Positions 24,823-32,505 of a DNA stretch of 64,000 nucleotides are shown one piece after another (positions within the stretch are counted from its first letter, which is position 1; each line of letters begins with the position of its first letter). Source of the DNA: Planctomycetota bacterium (GTDB taxonomy: Bacteria; Planctomycetota; B15-G4); contig BQJR01000001.1 of the NCBI GenBank assembly GCA_021604805.1, positions 1,299,102-1,363,101 of the forward strand, read 5' to 3'. A model generated the notes under the pieces. It was not told the DNA's origin, ran no database searches, and saw only the letters and a list, made by a program, of their open reading frames with translations. The translations under genes were made by a program, and so were the position numbers.

Positions 24823-25730
24823 AGATTGCGATCACCGGAGGGACGGGTTTCGTCGGGCGCGCGCTCGCCGCACAGTTGGAGGCGGCGGGTCACCAGACCG
24901 TGCAGCTCTCGCGCCGCACCGGAGTCGACGTGCAAGACCTCGTCGCGCTCAGCAAGGCTTTCGCCGGCTGCGACGCCGTCGCGCACTGCGCCGGCATCAA
25001 TCGCGAGCTCCCGGGACAGCGCTACGAAGACGTGCACGTACGCGGCACGCGCAACGTGGTGACCGCGGCCGAGAGCGCGGGCGTGCGGCGCCTCGTGCTG
25101 ATGAGCTTCCTGCGCGCTCGACCGAACTGCGGCTCCGGCTACCACGAATCGAAGTGGGCGGCCGAAGAGATCGTGCGCGCGTCGAGCATCGACTCCACAG
25201 TGATCAAAGCGGGAGTCGTGTACGGCAGCGGGGATCACCTGCTCGATCATCTCAGTCACGCGCTGTACAGCTTCCCCGTGTTCGGGCTCGTGGGGTTCCG
25301 CGATCGGCCCGTGCGTCCCATCGCGGTCGAGGACCTCGCGCGCATCCTCGCCGCAGGTGCAACGGATCCGCGACTGGCCAACACCACGCTGCCGGTCACC
25401 GGCCCTGAACAGCTCACGCTGGCCGGTGTCGTCGCGCGCGTCGCGGAGGTCCTCGGCAAGCGCCCCGTCTTCGTGCGCCTGCCGATCGTGCTGCACCGAT
25501 TCATGGCGCAGGTGCTCGAGCGGACCATGAAGATCCCGATGATCTCGCTCGCCCAGGTGCGCATCCTGTCCGAGAGCCTGGTGGAACCCTTCGCGGGTTC
25601 GAGCGGGCTCGACGCGGTGCCCGACGACTTACGGCCGACCCAACGCTTCGACCCCGAGGCGATCCGGCGCGGACTGCCGGAGCCCGGGCGCTTCGGGTGT
25701 CGTGACCTCTCGTTCTCGACCTGCGCCTGA
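24819..25730 (+). CDS. NAD(P)-binding epimerase/dehydratase family protein (complex I NDUFA9-like)
   Basis: The protein has 303 residues. The N-terminal Rossmann motif is TGGTGFVG, and an extended-SDR type YHESK carries the Tyr-x-x-x-Lys pair. The sequence AHCAGINRE and GTRNVVTAAESAGVRRLVLMS are typical of the NDUFA9/YbjT-like atypical SDRs, which often bind NAD(P) without a known substrate. The C-terminal third has a GPEQLTLAGVVARVAEVLGK segment like other members. Translation is coupled to the ArsR-like gene. A role in quinone, lipid or envelope metabolism is possible but not shown by the sequence. Confidence 0.88.
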   Translation: MKIAITGGTGFVGRALAAQLEAAGHQTVQLSRRTGVDVQDLVALSKAFAGCDAVAHCAGINRELPGQRYEDVHVRGTRNVVTAAESAGVRRLVLMSFLRARPNCGSGYHESKWAAEEIVRASSIDSTVIKAGVVYGSGDHLLDHLSHALYSFPVFGLVGFRDRPVRPIAVEDLARILAAGATDPRLANTTLPVTGPEQLTLAGVVARVAEVLGKRPVFVRLPIVLHRFMAQVLERTMKIPMISLAQVRILSESLVEPFAGSSGLDAVPDDLRPTQRFDPEAIRRGLPEPGRFGCRDLSFSTCA

Positions 25731-25854
25731 GCGGCACGGGTTGCACCGAATCGCTCTCGCCGCACCTCGAAGGGGCGAGCCGAGGGCGTCGCACCAGAGA
25801 GATCGGGAACCGAGCGGCCCCGACAGGCTTTCGCCTCGTGCGGAGTCACCCAAC

Positions 25855-26050
25855 ATGTTGATCGCAGAGTCGGCGCACAAGCGATTCGGCTCGGTGGTCG
25901 CGCTGAAGCAACTCAGCTCGACGCCGCCGGCAAGTCGACCACCCTGACCTCTCCATGGGCTTCCTGTCACCCGACGAGGGAGACGTCCGGGTCGACGGCC
26001 GGTCAGCGAGCAACGATCCGGAACGCGTGCGGCAGGCGATCGATCCCGCC
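25855..26050 (+). pseudogene. decayed ABC transporter ATP-binding gene (N-terminal part)
   Basis: Three frames together give the start of an ABC ATPase. MLIAESAHKRFGSVVALKQL is the usual first strand and 'KRFG..VAL'. DAAGKSTTL is a Walker A remnant in a second frame. MGFLSPDEGDVRVDG and PERVRQAI, in a third frame, are the following strand. Bases between the first two pieces (the rest of the P-loop strand) have been lost. Nothing resembling the signature or Walker B follows. The remaining bases to the tRNA (26060-26409) hold no gene that I can recognise. Confidence 0.65.
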
Positions 26051-26282
26051 GTTTGTGTTCTTGCCGCGAGAGATCCCAGCGACGGTCGGGCGGACAACTC
26101 TGCTGAGGAACTATTGAGCGGTGGCTGGCATTCCAAGTCTGGGAGCGCGACTCGCGACCTTCCGCAGCTAGATCTGCAGGTCACCGCACACCAGACGGGC
26201 ACGTGACTTGCATCGACGTGGAGACCAGACGGGAGATCTGACTCCAACGTCAAAGCAGTTCGGGAGGGCGGCCGCAGTTTTC

Positions 26283-26304
26283 GGGGGGCCGCCCCCCCCC
26301 TTTT
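26283..26304 (+). terminator. G6/C9 hairpin with T-run
   Basis: Six G, a short CCG turn and nine C are followed by TTTTATT, the clearest GC stem plus T-run in the window. It may end the transcript of the decayed ABC gene. Long homopolymers are also error-prone, so the exact base count is uncertain. Confidence 0.35.
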
Positions 26305-26409
26305 ATTACCTGTCTCGGACGGCCGCGGGGCTTACCAGGAGCACCCTGATCAGGTGCCAGCGCCACTTGGCCCTCGATCCCCGCGCACCGTCCGCACCCC
26401 GAAGAGAGA

Positions 26410-26483
26410 TGGTTCCCGAACTAGGACTCGAACCTAGATTACCGGAACCAGAAACCGGTGTCCTGCCATTGAACGATTCGGGA
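26410..26483 (-). tRNA. tRNA-Gln (anticodon CTG), CCA encoded
   Basis: On the minus strand the gene folds as a standard cloverleaf: acceptor TCCCGAA/TTCGGGA with the weak U1-A72 pair typical of glutamine tRNAs, D-arm GTTC...GGAC, anticodon stem CCGG/CCGG with loop TTCTGGT (anticodon CTG), and a T-arm CTAGG-TTCGAGT-CCTAG. The discriminator A is followed by a genomically encoded CCA. It stands alone between the decayed ABC gene and the ureohydrolase gene. Confidence 0.93.
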
Positions 26484-26566
26484 AGCTGTTCAGCCGCGCA
26501 TGATGTCCAAGATGGCGAGGGCGGTCAACATGCTCGCTGAAGCCTTTGATCACAGGGAACGCTCGC

Positions 26567-27460
26567 ATGTCCGCCGCCACCTTCCTGGGCCTGCCCGACG
26601 CCGGGCGGAACGCTGACCTCACGCTGGTCTGCGCGCCCTACGACCTCACGAGCACCTACGGCAAGGGAGCCGAACGCGGGCCCGAAGCGTTGCTCGCCGC
26701 GTCGAACGCGGTGGAGACCTGGGATGAAGAGGTCGACGTCGACCTCGAGTCGTTGCGCTACAGCGTGTGGCGGCCCGACGACGCCGCGGCCTTCGGGGCG
26801 CAGTCGCCCGAGTCGATGGCGGCGCAGCTCACCGACGTGCATCGCGAGCTGCTCGCGGACGGCAAGCCCACGCTCGGCCTGGGCGGCGAGCACTCGATCA
26901 GCTTCGGTCAGTTCACCGCGCTGCACGAGCGTCATCCCGACCTGGCCGTGCTGCAGGTCGACGCGCACCTCGACCTGCGCGACAGCTACGACGGCAGCAA
27001 GCACAACCACGCCTGCATCGCGGCACGCTTCGCGGACGCCGGCGTGGAGCTCGTGCAAGTCGGCATGCGCAGCTGCAGTCGCGAGGAAGCCGAGCGCGTG
27101 AAGCGCGAGCAACGCACCGTGTACTGGGGGCGCGACGTCGCGGGCAAGGTCGCGTACCACCGCGAGGTCTTGGCACGTCTCGCCGAGCGCCCGGTGTTCG
27201 TGACCGTGGATCTCGACGGGCTCGACCCGTCCCTCGTGAGCGCCACCGGCACGCCCGAACCCGGCGGCCTCGACTGGTTCGACATCACGCGCTTGCTGCG
27301 CACGGTCGGGCGTCACTGCAAAGTGGTCGGCGCCGACATCACGGAACTCGCGCCCTTGGGCAACGGCTTGTCGCGCCCGAGCGAGTTCCTGGCCGCGCGA
27401 CTCGCGGGCAAGATGGTGTCTTACTTCTGGATCGAAGGCCCCACGCTCGTCTCGCGCTGA
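26567..27460 (+). CDS. ureohydrolase (agmatinase/arginase family)
   Basis: The protein has 297 residues. The ATG has AGGG 9 bases upstream; a TTG seven codons earlier is less likely. All six manganese ligands are present: His109 in GGEHSIS, Asp132, His134 and Asp136 in DAHLDLRD, and Asp215 and Asp217 in DLDGLDPS. The N-terminal 'PYDLTSTYGKGAERGPEALL' and the GTPEPGGLDWFDIT segment favour agmatinase-type enzymes, which convert agmatine to putrescine and urea. Formimidoylglutamase or another guanidino substrate cannot be excluded. The 3' end overlaps the convergent membrane-protein gene by 40 bases. Confidence 0.88.
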   Translation: MSAATFLGLPDAGRNADLTLVCAPYDLTSTYGKGAERGPEALLAASNAVETWDEEVDVDLESLRYSVWRPDDAAAFGAQSPESMAAQLTDVHRELLADGKPTLGLGGEHSISFGQFTALHERHPDLAVLQVDAHLDLRDSYDGSKHNHACIAARFADAGVELVQVGMRSCSREEAERVKREQRTVYWGRDVAGKVAYHREVLARLAERPVFVTVDLDGLDPSLVSATGTPEPGGLDWFDITRLLRTVGRHCKVVGADITELAPLGNGLSRPSEFLAARLAGKMVSYFWIEGPTLVSR

Positions 27461-28026
27461 ACAGCAACGCGAGCACGCCGCGGCGGACGCGACACGACCC
27501 AGAGCAGCGCGTAGCAGAAGGCGCAGACCCACACCATGATCAGCGCCAGCGGATCGGCGAGTTGCGCGGCCAACCCGAGCAGACCCTCGGGTGCGTTCGA
27601 CGCCCCACCGCTCCCGGCCTGCACCGTGGGTTCGTGCAACAGCCGCAAGCCCAACCACAACCAGGCCCCCAACCCAAAGCCGCGCCGCAACGCCACGCGA
27701 TGGCGCTGCGCGTTGTGCAACACCCAGAACCCCGTGCCGCCCCACACCACGACACTCACGAGCGACACCACCAAGGGCGTGGTCAGCGCCGGCCAACGCG
27801 CGCTCATCAATGACACCACGACCAGTGCCGCGAGCGCGCCCGAGCCCATGGCGAGCACCAAGAGCGCAGGCGTCGTGCCCGTGCTGGTCACGGCACTCAC
27901 GGTTGCGTCGTGCATCGACACGTCTGCGACTTCCACCGATGTCGCGCCATCCCTGGGCGCGCCGGGTTTCATGCCGCCGCCAAGACCGCCGTCGATGCCT
28001 CCACCTGAGGCACTTGCTCCACCCAT
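27421..28026 (-). CDS. hypothetical four-helix membrane protein
   Basis: I do not recognise this protein of 201 residues. The ATG follows GGAGG by 7 bases. The N-terminus is glycine-rich (GGASASGGGIDGGLGGGMKPG), then about residues 55-75 (ALLVLAMGSGALAALVVVS), 84-104 (VSLVSVVVWGGTGFWVL), 115-132 (GFGLGAWLWLGLRLL) and 158-180 (LALIMVWVCAFCYALLWVV) are membrane helices. The end of the gene runs 40 bases into the convergent ureohydrolase gene. A long structured leader lies upstream. Confidence 0.6.
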   Translation of the reverse strand: MGGASASGGGIDGGLGGGMKPGAPRDGATSVEVADVSMHDATVSAVTSTGTTPALLVLAMGSGALAALVVVSLMSARWPALTTPLVVSLVSVVVWGGTGFWVLHNAQRHRVALRRGFGLGAWLWLGLRLLHEPTVQAGSGGASNAPEGLLGLAAQLADPLALIMVWVCAFCYALLWVVSRPPRRARVAVQRETSVGPSIQK

Positions 28027-28077
28027 GCTTCTCCCTCCAGAGAGCCGGCACGCTCGCGCAGACAAGCTGAGCGCACC

Positions 28078-28146
28078 GGTTGACCTTCCCGCTCCACAGG
28101 AAGGTCTGCAACCTGAGCGCGCGTCACGAAGTGGTGGAGCGTGACG
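28078..28146 (-). other. two successive leader hairpins
   Basis: Between the ABC operon and the four-helix membrane-protein gene, GACCTTCC/GGAAGGTC (28082-28089 with 28099-28106, extended by GGTT/AACC) and CGTCACG/CGTGACG (28122-28128 with 28140-28146) form two perfect stems. They lie 50-120 bases upstream of the membrane-protein start, so they could be a structured 5' leader, or part of the terminator array of the ABC operon. Confidence 0.4.
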
Positions 28147-28148
28147 AA

Positions 28149-28172
28149 CGCACTGGCCTCCCAGCCAGCGCA
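28149..28172 (-). terminator. hairpin terminator of ABC exporter operon
   Basis: The minus-strand transcript folds TGCGCTGGC-TGGGAG-GCCAGTGCG, a 9-bp stem using two G-U pairs that exist only in that orientation, followed by TTCGTC. It lies 81 bases after the stop of the last ABC operon gene. Confidence 0.5.
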
Positions 28173-28253
28173 CTCAGTTTAGGCGCACCACTGGGGCGAC
28201 ATCTAGCGTCAGGGTTGGAAAGTCGTCGCCATGCGCGGACGCATCAGTGCGCG

Positions 28254-29096
28254 TCAACTCTCGGTGTCTTCACCTGCAGCCGCCGACGAGTCGCCACTCT
28301 CTTTCGCACGCAAGCGCAGAACGGCGAGTCCCAAACCGAACAGCACCGCGCCGACCAACCATGTGAGCGACGCAGCGATCGAGGAAGGGTCGGTCTTCCA
28401 GATCTCTTGGGCTGGGCCAAGGAACCCATCGTGTCCTGTGAGTTGCCACAGGATGTTGCGCACGTGCGAGTTGAGCGACAGCGCCATGAATGACGGCGGC
28501 AACATCCCGCCCGCCATCTCAAACATGAACACATAGACCAAAGCCGCCATGAGCGGGCGTCGCACGAGCAACCCGAAGAGCACGAAGAGCGCCCCCATCC
28601 CCGCCGCCAACAACGACGTGCCGAGCAGCACGTAGAGCAGCGCCGGCAGGTACTCGCGCAACGTGTCGGCCGAGAAGAACTGCACGAGGTTCAGGAAGAA
28701 GCTGAGCACCAGCGGCGGCAACACGATCAGCAAGGCCGAGCGCAGCACGCGCAACCAGCGGCCGAGCACGAGCGTGGTGCGCGAGAGCGGCAGGCCCGTC
28801 ACGTAGTGCGAGGTGCCGAGCGACCACTCGTCGGAGAAGGCGCCCGTGCCCAGGAAAGCCAGGATCACCGGGGTGACGGTCTGCACCGTGATGCGGCAAC
28901 CGTGGGTCACGAAGGAGTTGAAGCCCGAGAGCGGCGAGCCGTCGCGGAAGGCCATCACCATCACCTGCAACAGCAGCGGCAGCCACGCCACGAACAACAC
29001 GCCCCACAAGCGTCGCCCGCGCAGACCACCTGCACTCGTGGCGCGACTCACAGCGAGGACGGCCGCCATGCCCGTGGGTGGTTGCGGTTGCGCCAT
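28254..29096 (-). CDS. ABC-2 type permease
   Basis: The protein has 280 residues and about six membrane helices: LWGVLFVAWLPLLLQVMVMAF, then TPVILAFLGTGAF, ALLIVLPPLVLSFFLNLV, YVLLGTSLLAAGMGALFVLFGLLV, AALVYVFMFEMAGG and LTWLVGAVLFGLGLAVLRL. The motif DEWSLGTSHYVTGLPLSRTTLVLGRWL is the conserved cytoplasmic loop of ABC-2 permeases. It starts two bases after the stop of the ATPase gene and is the last gene of the operon. It should form an exporter with that ATPase; the substrate is unknown. In this reading frame the sequence continues upstream without a stop inside the ATPase gene, but the start with MAQPQPP is the only one compatible with its neighbour. Confidence 0.85.
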   Translation of the reverse strand: MAQPQPPTGMAAVLAVSRATSAGGLRGRRLWGVLFVAWLPLLLQVMVMAFRDGSPLSGFNSFVTHGCRITVQTVTPVILAFLGTGAFSDEWSLGTSHYVTGLPLSRTTLVLGRWLRVLRSALLIVLPPLVLSFFLNLVQFFSADTLREYLPALLYVLLGTSLLAAGMGALFVLFGLLVRRPLMAALVYVFMFEMAGGMLPPSFMALSLNSHVRNILWQLTGHDGFLGPAQEIWKTDPSSIAASLTWLVGAVLFGLGLAVLRLRAKESGDSSAAAGEDTES

Positions 29097-29098
29097 GC

Positions 29099-30088
29099 TC
29101 AGTTCACCAAGTACTGGAACAGGGAACCGAGGTCTTCGTCCACGGCTTGCAGGCCGGTGAGCGCGAGCTGCTCGTCGAGCACGAGGTCTTGCACGAGCGC
29201 GCTGAGTTGCTCGGGGCGTTCGGTGATCACGAGCAGCGCGTCGTCTTCGAGTTGCAGACCTTTCACGAGACCGTTCACCGTGAGCAGGCGACGCGCCCAG
29301 TCGGCGGGGTCGGGAGTGAGCAGGCGCACGCGGCGCGGCTCGGTGTGCAGCAGGTCGCGGATGTGACCCACGGTGCCTTCGGCGAGCACTTGGCCGTGGC
29401 GCATGAAGACCACGCGGTCGGTCATGGCTTCGATCTCGTGCAGCACGTGACTGCTCACGATCACGGTGGCGCCGGCGTCGCCGAGCTCGCGCACCACGCG
29501 GATCACGTCGCGGCGCATGAGCGGGTCGAGGCCGGTGAGCGGTTCGTCGAGGATCAGCACATCGGGGTCGTGCAGGATCGCTTGCCCCAGCTTGAGGCGT
29601 TGACGCATGCCTTTGCTGTAACCGCCCGCGCGTTGGTCGGCGGCGTCGCCGAGGCCCACGCGCGCGATGATCTCCTCGACGAGCGCCGCGCGTTGCGCCG
29701 ACGGCACGCCGCGCAAGCGCGCCTGACTGGCAAGGAACTCGCGCGCCGTGTTTTCCTCGTAGAGGCCGTCGCCATCGGCCACGTAGCCGATGCGCGCGAG
29801 CGTGGGCACGTGGTTGCGCACGGGCACGCCGTCGAGTTGCACGCTGCCAGCGTCGGCGGCGGCGAGGCCGACCATCAGGCGGATCATGGTCGTCTTGCCC
29901 GCGCCGTTGCTGCCCAGCAAACCGGTGACGCCCGGACCGAATTCCAGGTCGACGTTGTTCAGCGCGATCACGTCGCCGAACCAACGCGTGACGCCTTGCA
30001 ACACGAGCCGTGCGGGCGTGCGCAGCTCCGTGCTCGGCGCGCGATGCACCGGAGCGTTGGCGCGCGCCGTGGCCACGGGTTCACTCAT
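29099..30088 (-). CDS. ABC transporter ATP-binding protein
   Basis: The protein has 329 residues. After a ~27-residue extension, Walker A is GSNGAGKTT (residues 59-67), the signature is YSKGMRQRLKLGQ, Walker B is VLILDEP, and the switch His lies in SSHVLHEIE. The C-terminal ~90 residues (RVRLLTPDPADWARRLL) are the extension seen in ABC-2 ATPases. Its start overlaps the stop of the upstream permease (ATGA), and it is followed by its own permease, so it powers the second transporter of a tandem pair. Confidence 0.92.
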   Translation of the reverse strand: MSEPVATARANAPVHRAPSTELRTPARLVLQGVTRWFGDVIALNNVDLEFGPGVTGLLGSNGAGKTTMIRLMVGLAAADAGSVQLDGVPVRNHVPTLARIGYVADGDGLYEENTAREFLASQARLRGVPSAQRAALVEEIIARVGLGDAADQRAGGYSKGMRQRLKLGQAILHDPDVLILDEPLTGLDPLMRRDVIRVVRELGDAGATVIVSSHVLHEIEAMTDRVVFMRHGQVLAEGTVGHIRDLLHTEPRRVRLLTPDPADWARRLLTVNGLVKGLQLEDDALLVITERPEQLSALVQDLVLDEQLALTGLQAVDEDLGSLFQYLVN

Positions 30089-31017
30089 GCGACCACCTCC
30101 ACCGGGCGCACGCGTCGCAACACGATCACGGTGGACACGAAGGTCACGATGCCGAGCACGATCAGCGTGGGCGCGAGCGGCTCGCTCCCGAGCACGACGC
30201 CACGCCCACCGTAGTCTTCAGTGGTGCCCAGGATCACGGCGCCGAGGTGCTGCAAGTGAAAGGCGAGCGAGACGAAGTGCGAGCTGCCTGGCGTGGCCTC
30301 TTCGAGGATCGGCTCGAGGATCATCGCAGTGACCATCCAGAAACCCACCCACAACACGGCGGCGTTGCGCGCGCGCTTCGCCAGCGACGAGACCGCCAGC
30401 GCCATGATCGCCAACACGCCGCCGGTGAGCGTGCAGGCCAACACCACGCGCCCTGCGAGGTCGAGCAGCTCCCGGCTGCGCGTGGCCTCGAAACCCACGA
30501 AGCTCATCTCCGCCAGGATCAACAACAGCGCCGGCACCACCGTGACCGCCGCGAAGAAGAAAGCCAGCACGCCGAGCTTGCCGAGCACGTACTGCCACAC
30601 GCGCAACGGGCGACTCAGGTAGAGCTCGAGCGCGTTGCTGCGTCGGTCCTCGGCGATCAGCCCCATGCCGATGATCAGGCTGAGCAAGAACACGAAGAAG
30701 CTCTGCAACCGGAACAGGTAGGCCCACGCGGTGCTCGGCGACGGCGAGATGCCCTGCACGAGATCGTCTTGCAGGATCTGCTCGGCTTGCGGGAAGCGCT
30801 CGATGTTCGTGCGTACGTAGAACGTGAAGGCGAGCACGCCCAGCCCGAACAGGAAGGGCCCGTAGGCGGCGAGCACCAGCAGCAAGCCGCCGAGCTTGCG
30901 CTTGAACAGCTTGGCGATGGAGCTGGTGACGCCCTGCTCCACGATCACTCGCGCGCCGGGCACGGAGGTCTCGCGTGAACCGTCCCAGCGTTGGTAACCG
31001 CGGTCGTGGAGCACCAT
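30085..31017 (-). CDS. ABC-2 type permease
   Basis: The protein has 310 residues. The N-terminal MVLHDRGYQRWDGSRE is a motif common at the start of ABC-2 permeases from planctomycetes and relatives. About six membrane helices follow, with a long extracytoplasmic loop after the first (FYVRTNIERFPQAEQILQDD). The cytoplasmic segment EDRRSNALELYLSRPLRVWQ is the conserved coupling loop of this family. The start overlaps the stop of the preceding ATPase gene by one base. It forms a transporter with one of the two ATPases; the cargo is unknown. Confidence 0.9.
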   Translation of the reverse strand: MVLHDRGYQRWDGSRETSVPGARVIVEQGVTSSIAKLFKRKLGGLLLVLAAYGPFLFGLGVLAFTFYVRTNIERFPQAEQILQDDLVQGISPSPSTAWAYLFRLQSFFVFLLSLIIGMGLIAEDRRSNALELYLSRPLRVWQYVLGKLGVLAFFFAAVTVVPALLLILAEMSFVGFEATRSRELLDLAGRVVLACTLTGGVLAIMALAVSSLAKRARNAAVLWVGFWMVTAMILEPILEEATPGSSHFVSLAFHLQHLGAVILGTTEDYGGRGVVLGSEPLAPTLIVLGIVTFVSTVIVLRRVRPVEVVA

Positions 31018-31949
31018 CAGGCGTCCACCTCACCGAGCACATCCATGAGCGCGTCTTCCAGGCTGCGCCGCGTGGGCTCGAGGCTGCGCACCACCACTTC
31101 GCTGGCGCGTGCGAGCGCGAAGACTTCGCGTGGGTTCATGCCTTCGGGCAAGCTCAGTTCGAAGCCGCCGTCGCGGCGCGGCGCGGCGTTCACGCCGCGC
31201 TCGCTGCACAGCGCTTGGAAGCTCGAGCCTTCGCCGTACAGGCCCACGCGCCAGGTCATCTCGGTGGCTGCGCTGAGTTCTTCGATGTCGGCGTGCATCA
31301 CGAGTTTGCCGCCGTTGATCACGACCACGCTCTCGCACACTTCTTCCACGTCGCGCAGCAAGTGACTCGAGAGCACCACGTGAATGCCGCGTTCGCGACT
31401 CAGTTGACGGATCAACCCGAGCATCTCGGCGCGGCCTTTGGGGTCGAGACCGTTGGTGGGTTCGTCGAGGAACAAGAGGTCGGGGTCGTGCACCAACGCC
31501 TGCGCCAACTTCACGCGCTGACGCATGCCGGTGCTGTAGGTGGAGACCTCGCGGTAGCGCGCTTCTTCCATGCCGGCGAAGAGCAAGACTTCGTGCGCGC
31601 GACGGCGGGCCACGTCGTCGGGCAAGCCGGCGAGACGACCGGCGTACCAGGTGGCGCGGTAACCCGTGAGTGTGGGGAAGGCCGCGTCGCGCTCCGGCAT
31701 GTATCCGATCCGACGACGCATGCGCGCCGGATCGCTTCCCACGGGATTCCCGAGCACCGTCGCGCTGCCCTTGCTCAGCGGCACGAGCCCCAGCAGCGCC
31801 TTGATCAGCGACGACTTGCCCGCGCCGTTCGGCCCGAGCAGCCCCACCGCGCCCCCACCGATCTGCGCGTCGAGCCCGGACAGCGCCACGCGCTTGCCGT
31901 AGCGCACCTCAGCGCCCTGCAGGTCGAGGATCGGGGCGGCGTCGCTCAA
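31017..31949 (-). CDS. ABC transporter ATP-binding protein
   Basis: The protein has 310 residues. The TTG start was chosen because it overlaps the stop of the small membrane-protein gene (TTGA) and has GAGG 7 bases upstream; a start 27 codons earlier would lie inside that gene. Walker A is GPNGAGKSS (Lys45), the signature is YSTGMRQRVKLAQ, Walker B is LLFLDEP, and the switch His follows in SSHLLRDVE. It should energise the ABC-2 permease encoded directly after it. Together with the second ATPase/permease pair it makes a double exporter operon. Confidence 0.9.
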   Translation of the reverse strand: MSDAAPILDLQGAEVRYGKRVALSGLDAQIGGGAVGLLGPNGAGKSSLIKALLGLVPLSKGSATVLGNPVGSDPARMRRRIGYMPERDAAFPTLTGYRATWYAGRLAGLPDDVARRRAHEVLLFAGMEEARYREVSTYSTGMRQRVKLAQALVHDPDLLFLDEPTNGLDPKGRAEMLGLIRQLSRERGIHVVLSSHLLRDVEEVCESVVVINGGKLVMHADIEELSAATEMTWRVGLYGEGSSFQALCSERGVNAAPRRDGGFELSLPEGMNPREVFALARASEVVVRSLEPTRRSLEDALMDVLGEVDA

Positions 31950-32215
31950 GAGCGAGCCTCGGCGCGCGCCTTGCGCAACGCGAACATGCTCGCCACACAC
32001 CAGAAGCTCTCGAGCGCCACGAAGATCCACTCACGGATCATCGCGGAGTAGGCCGCCAGCAGCGCCGAGCCGATCACGTTGCAGAGCAGGTAAGCCGTGG
32101 AGTCGGGCTGCCACTTGCCGCGCTGGTTGAGCAGGTAGGCCGACACGAGGCAGAGCAATCCGACGAGCGATTCGAGGCGCCAGGCCAAACTGATGTCGCT
32201 GGACAACTCAGGCAC
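31946..32215 (-). CDS. small CBU_0592-like membrane protein
   Basis: The protein has 89 residues from a GTG with GGAG 9 bases upstream. Three hydrophobic stretches (SLVGLLCLVSAYLL, YLLCNVIGSALLAAYSAMI, WIFVALESFWCVASMFAL) carry the family pattern G-x-x-x-L-x-x-YLL, the Asn in 'CNVIGS' and the Glu/Trp in 'ALESFW'. CBU_0592-type proteins have no known function. It is the first gene of the ABC exporter operon and overlaps the next gene by four bases. The region before it (290 bases) separates it from cysS on the other strand and holds no gene that I can see. Confidence 0.72.
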   Translation of the reverse strand: MPELSSDISLAWRLESLVGLLCLVSAYLLNQRGKWQPDSTAYLLCNVIGSALLAAYSAMIREWIFVALESFWCVASMFALRKARAEARS

Positions 32216-32505
32216 GTGGCGGCACTCCGCGGGCGGTTCGCTCCCGGCGGCACACCGGTCGCGGGGCAGTCTACCGGTGAGCCGTGCCGCACGGAATGAC
32301 GCGCTCGTGTCAGCGCCGCGCCGTGGACTCTCACCGCTTGGGGCGCTCTTTGGGCGATCGACGCCTGCGCTTTCACCCGCGGCCGGATCTCCACGCGCGC
32401 ACCCTCGCTCGAGCTCGCGAGCCGCCCTGCGATCCGCTGCCGAATCAGGCACGAGCCGCGCGCAGCATTGGCCGTCCTCTCCGAATTGGCGATCATCGGC
32501 GGCCC

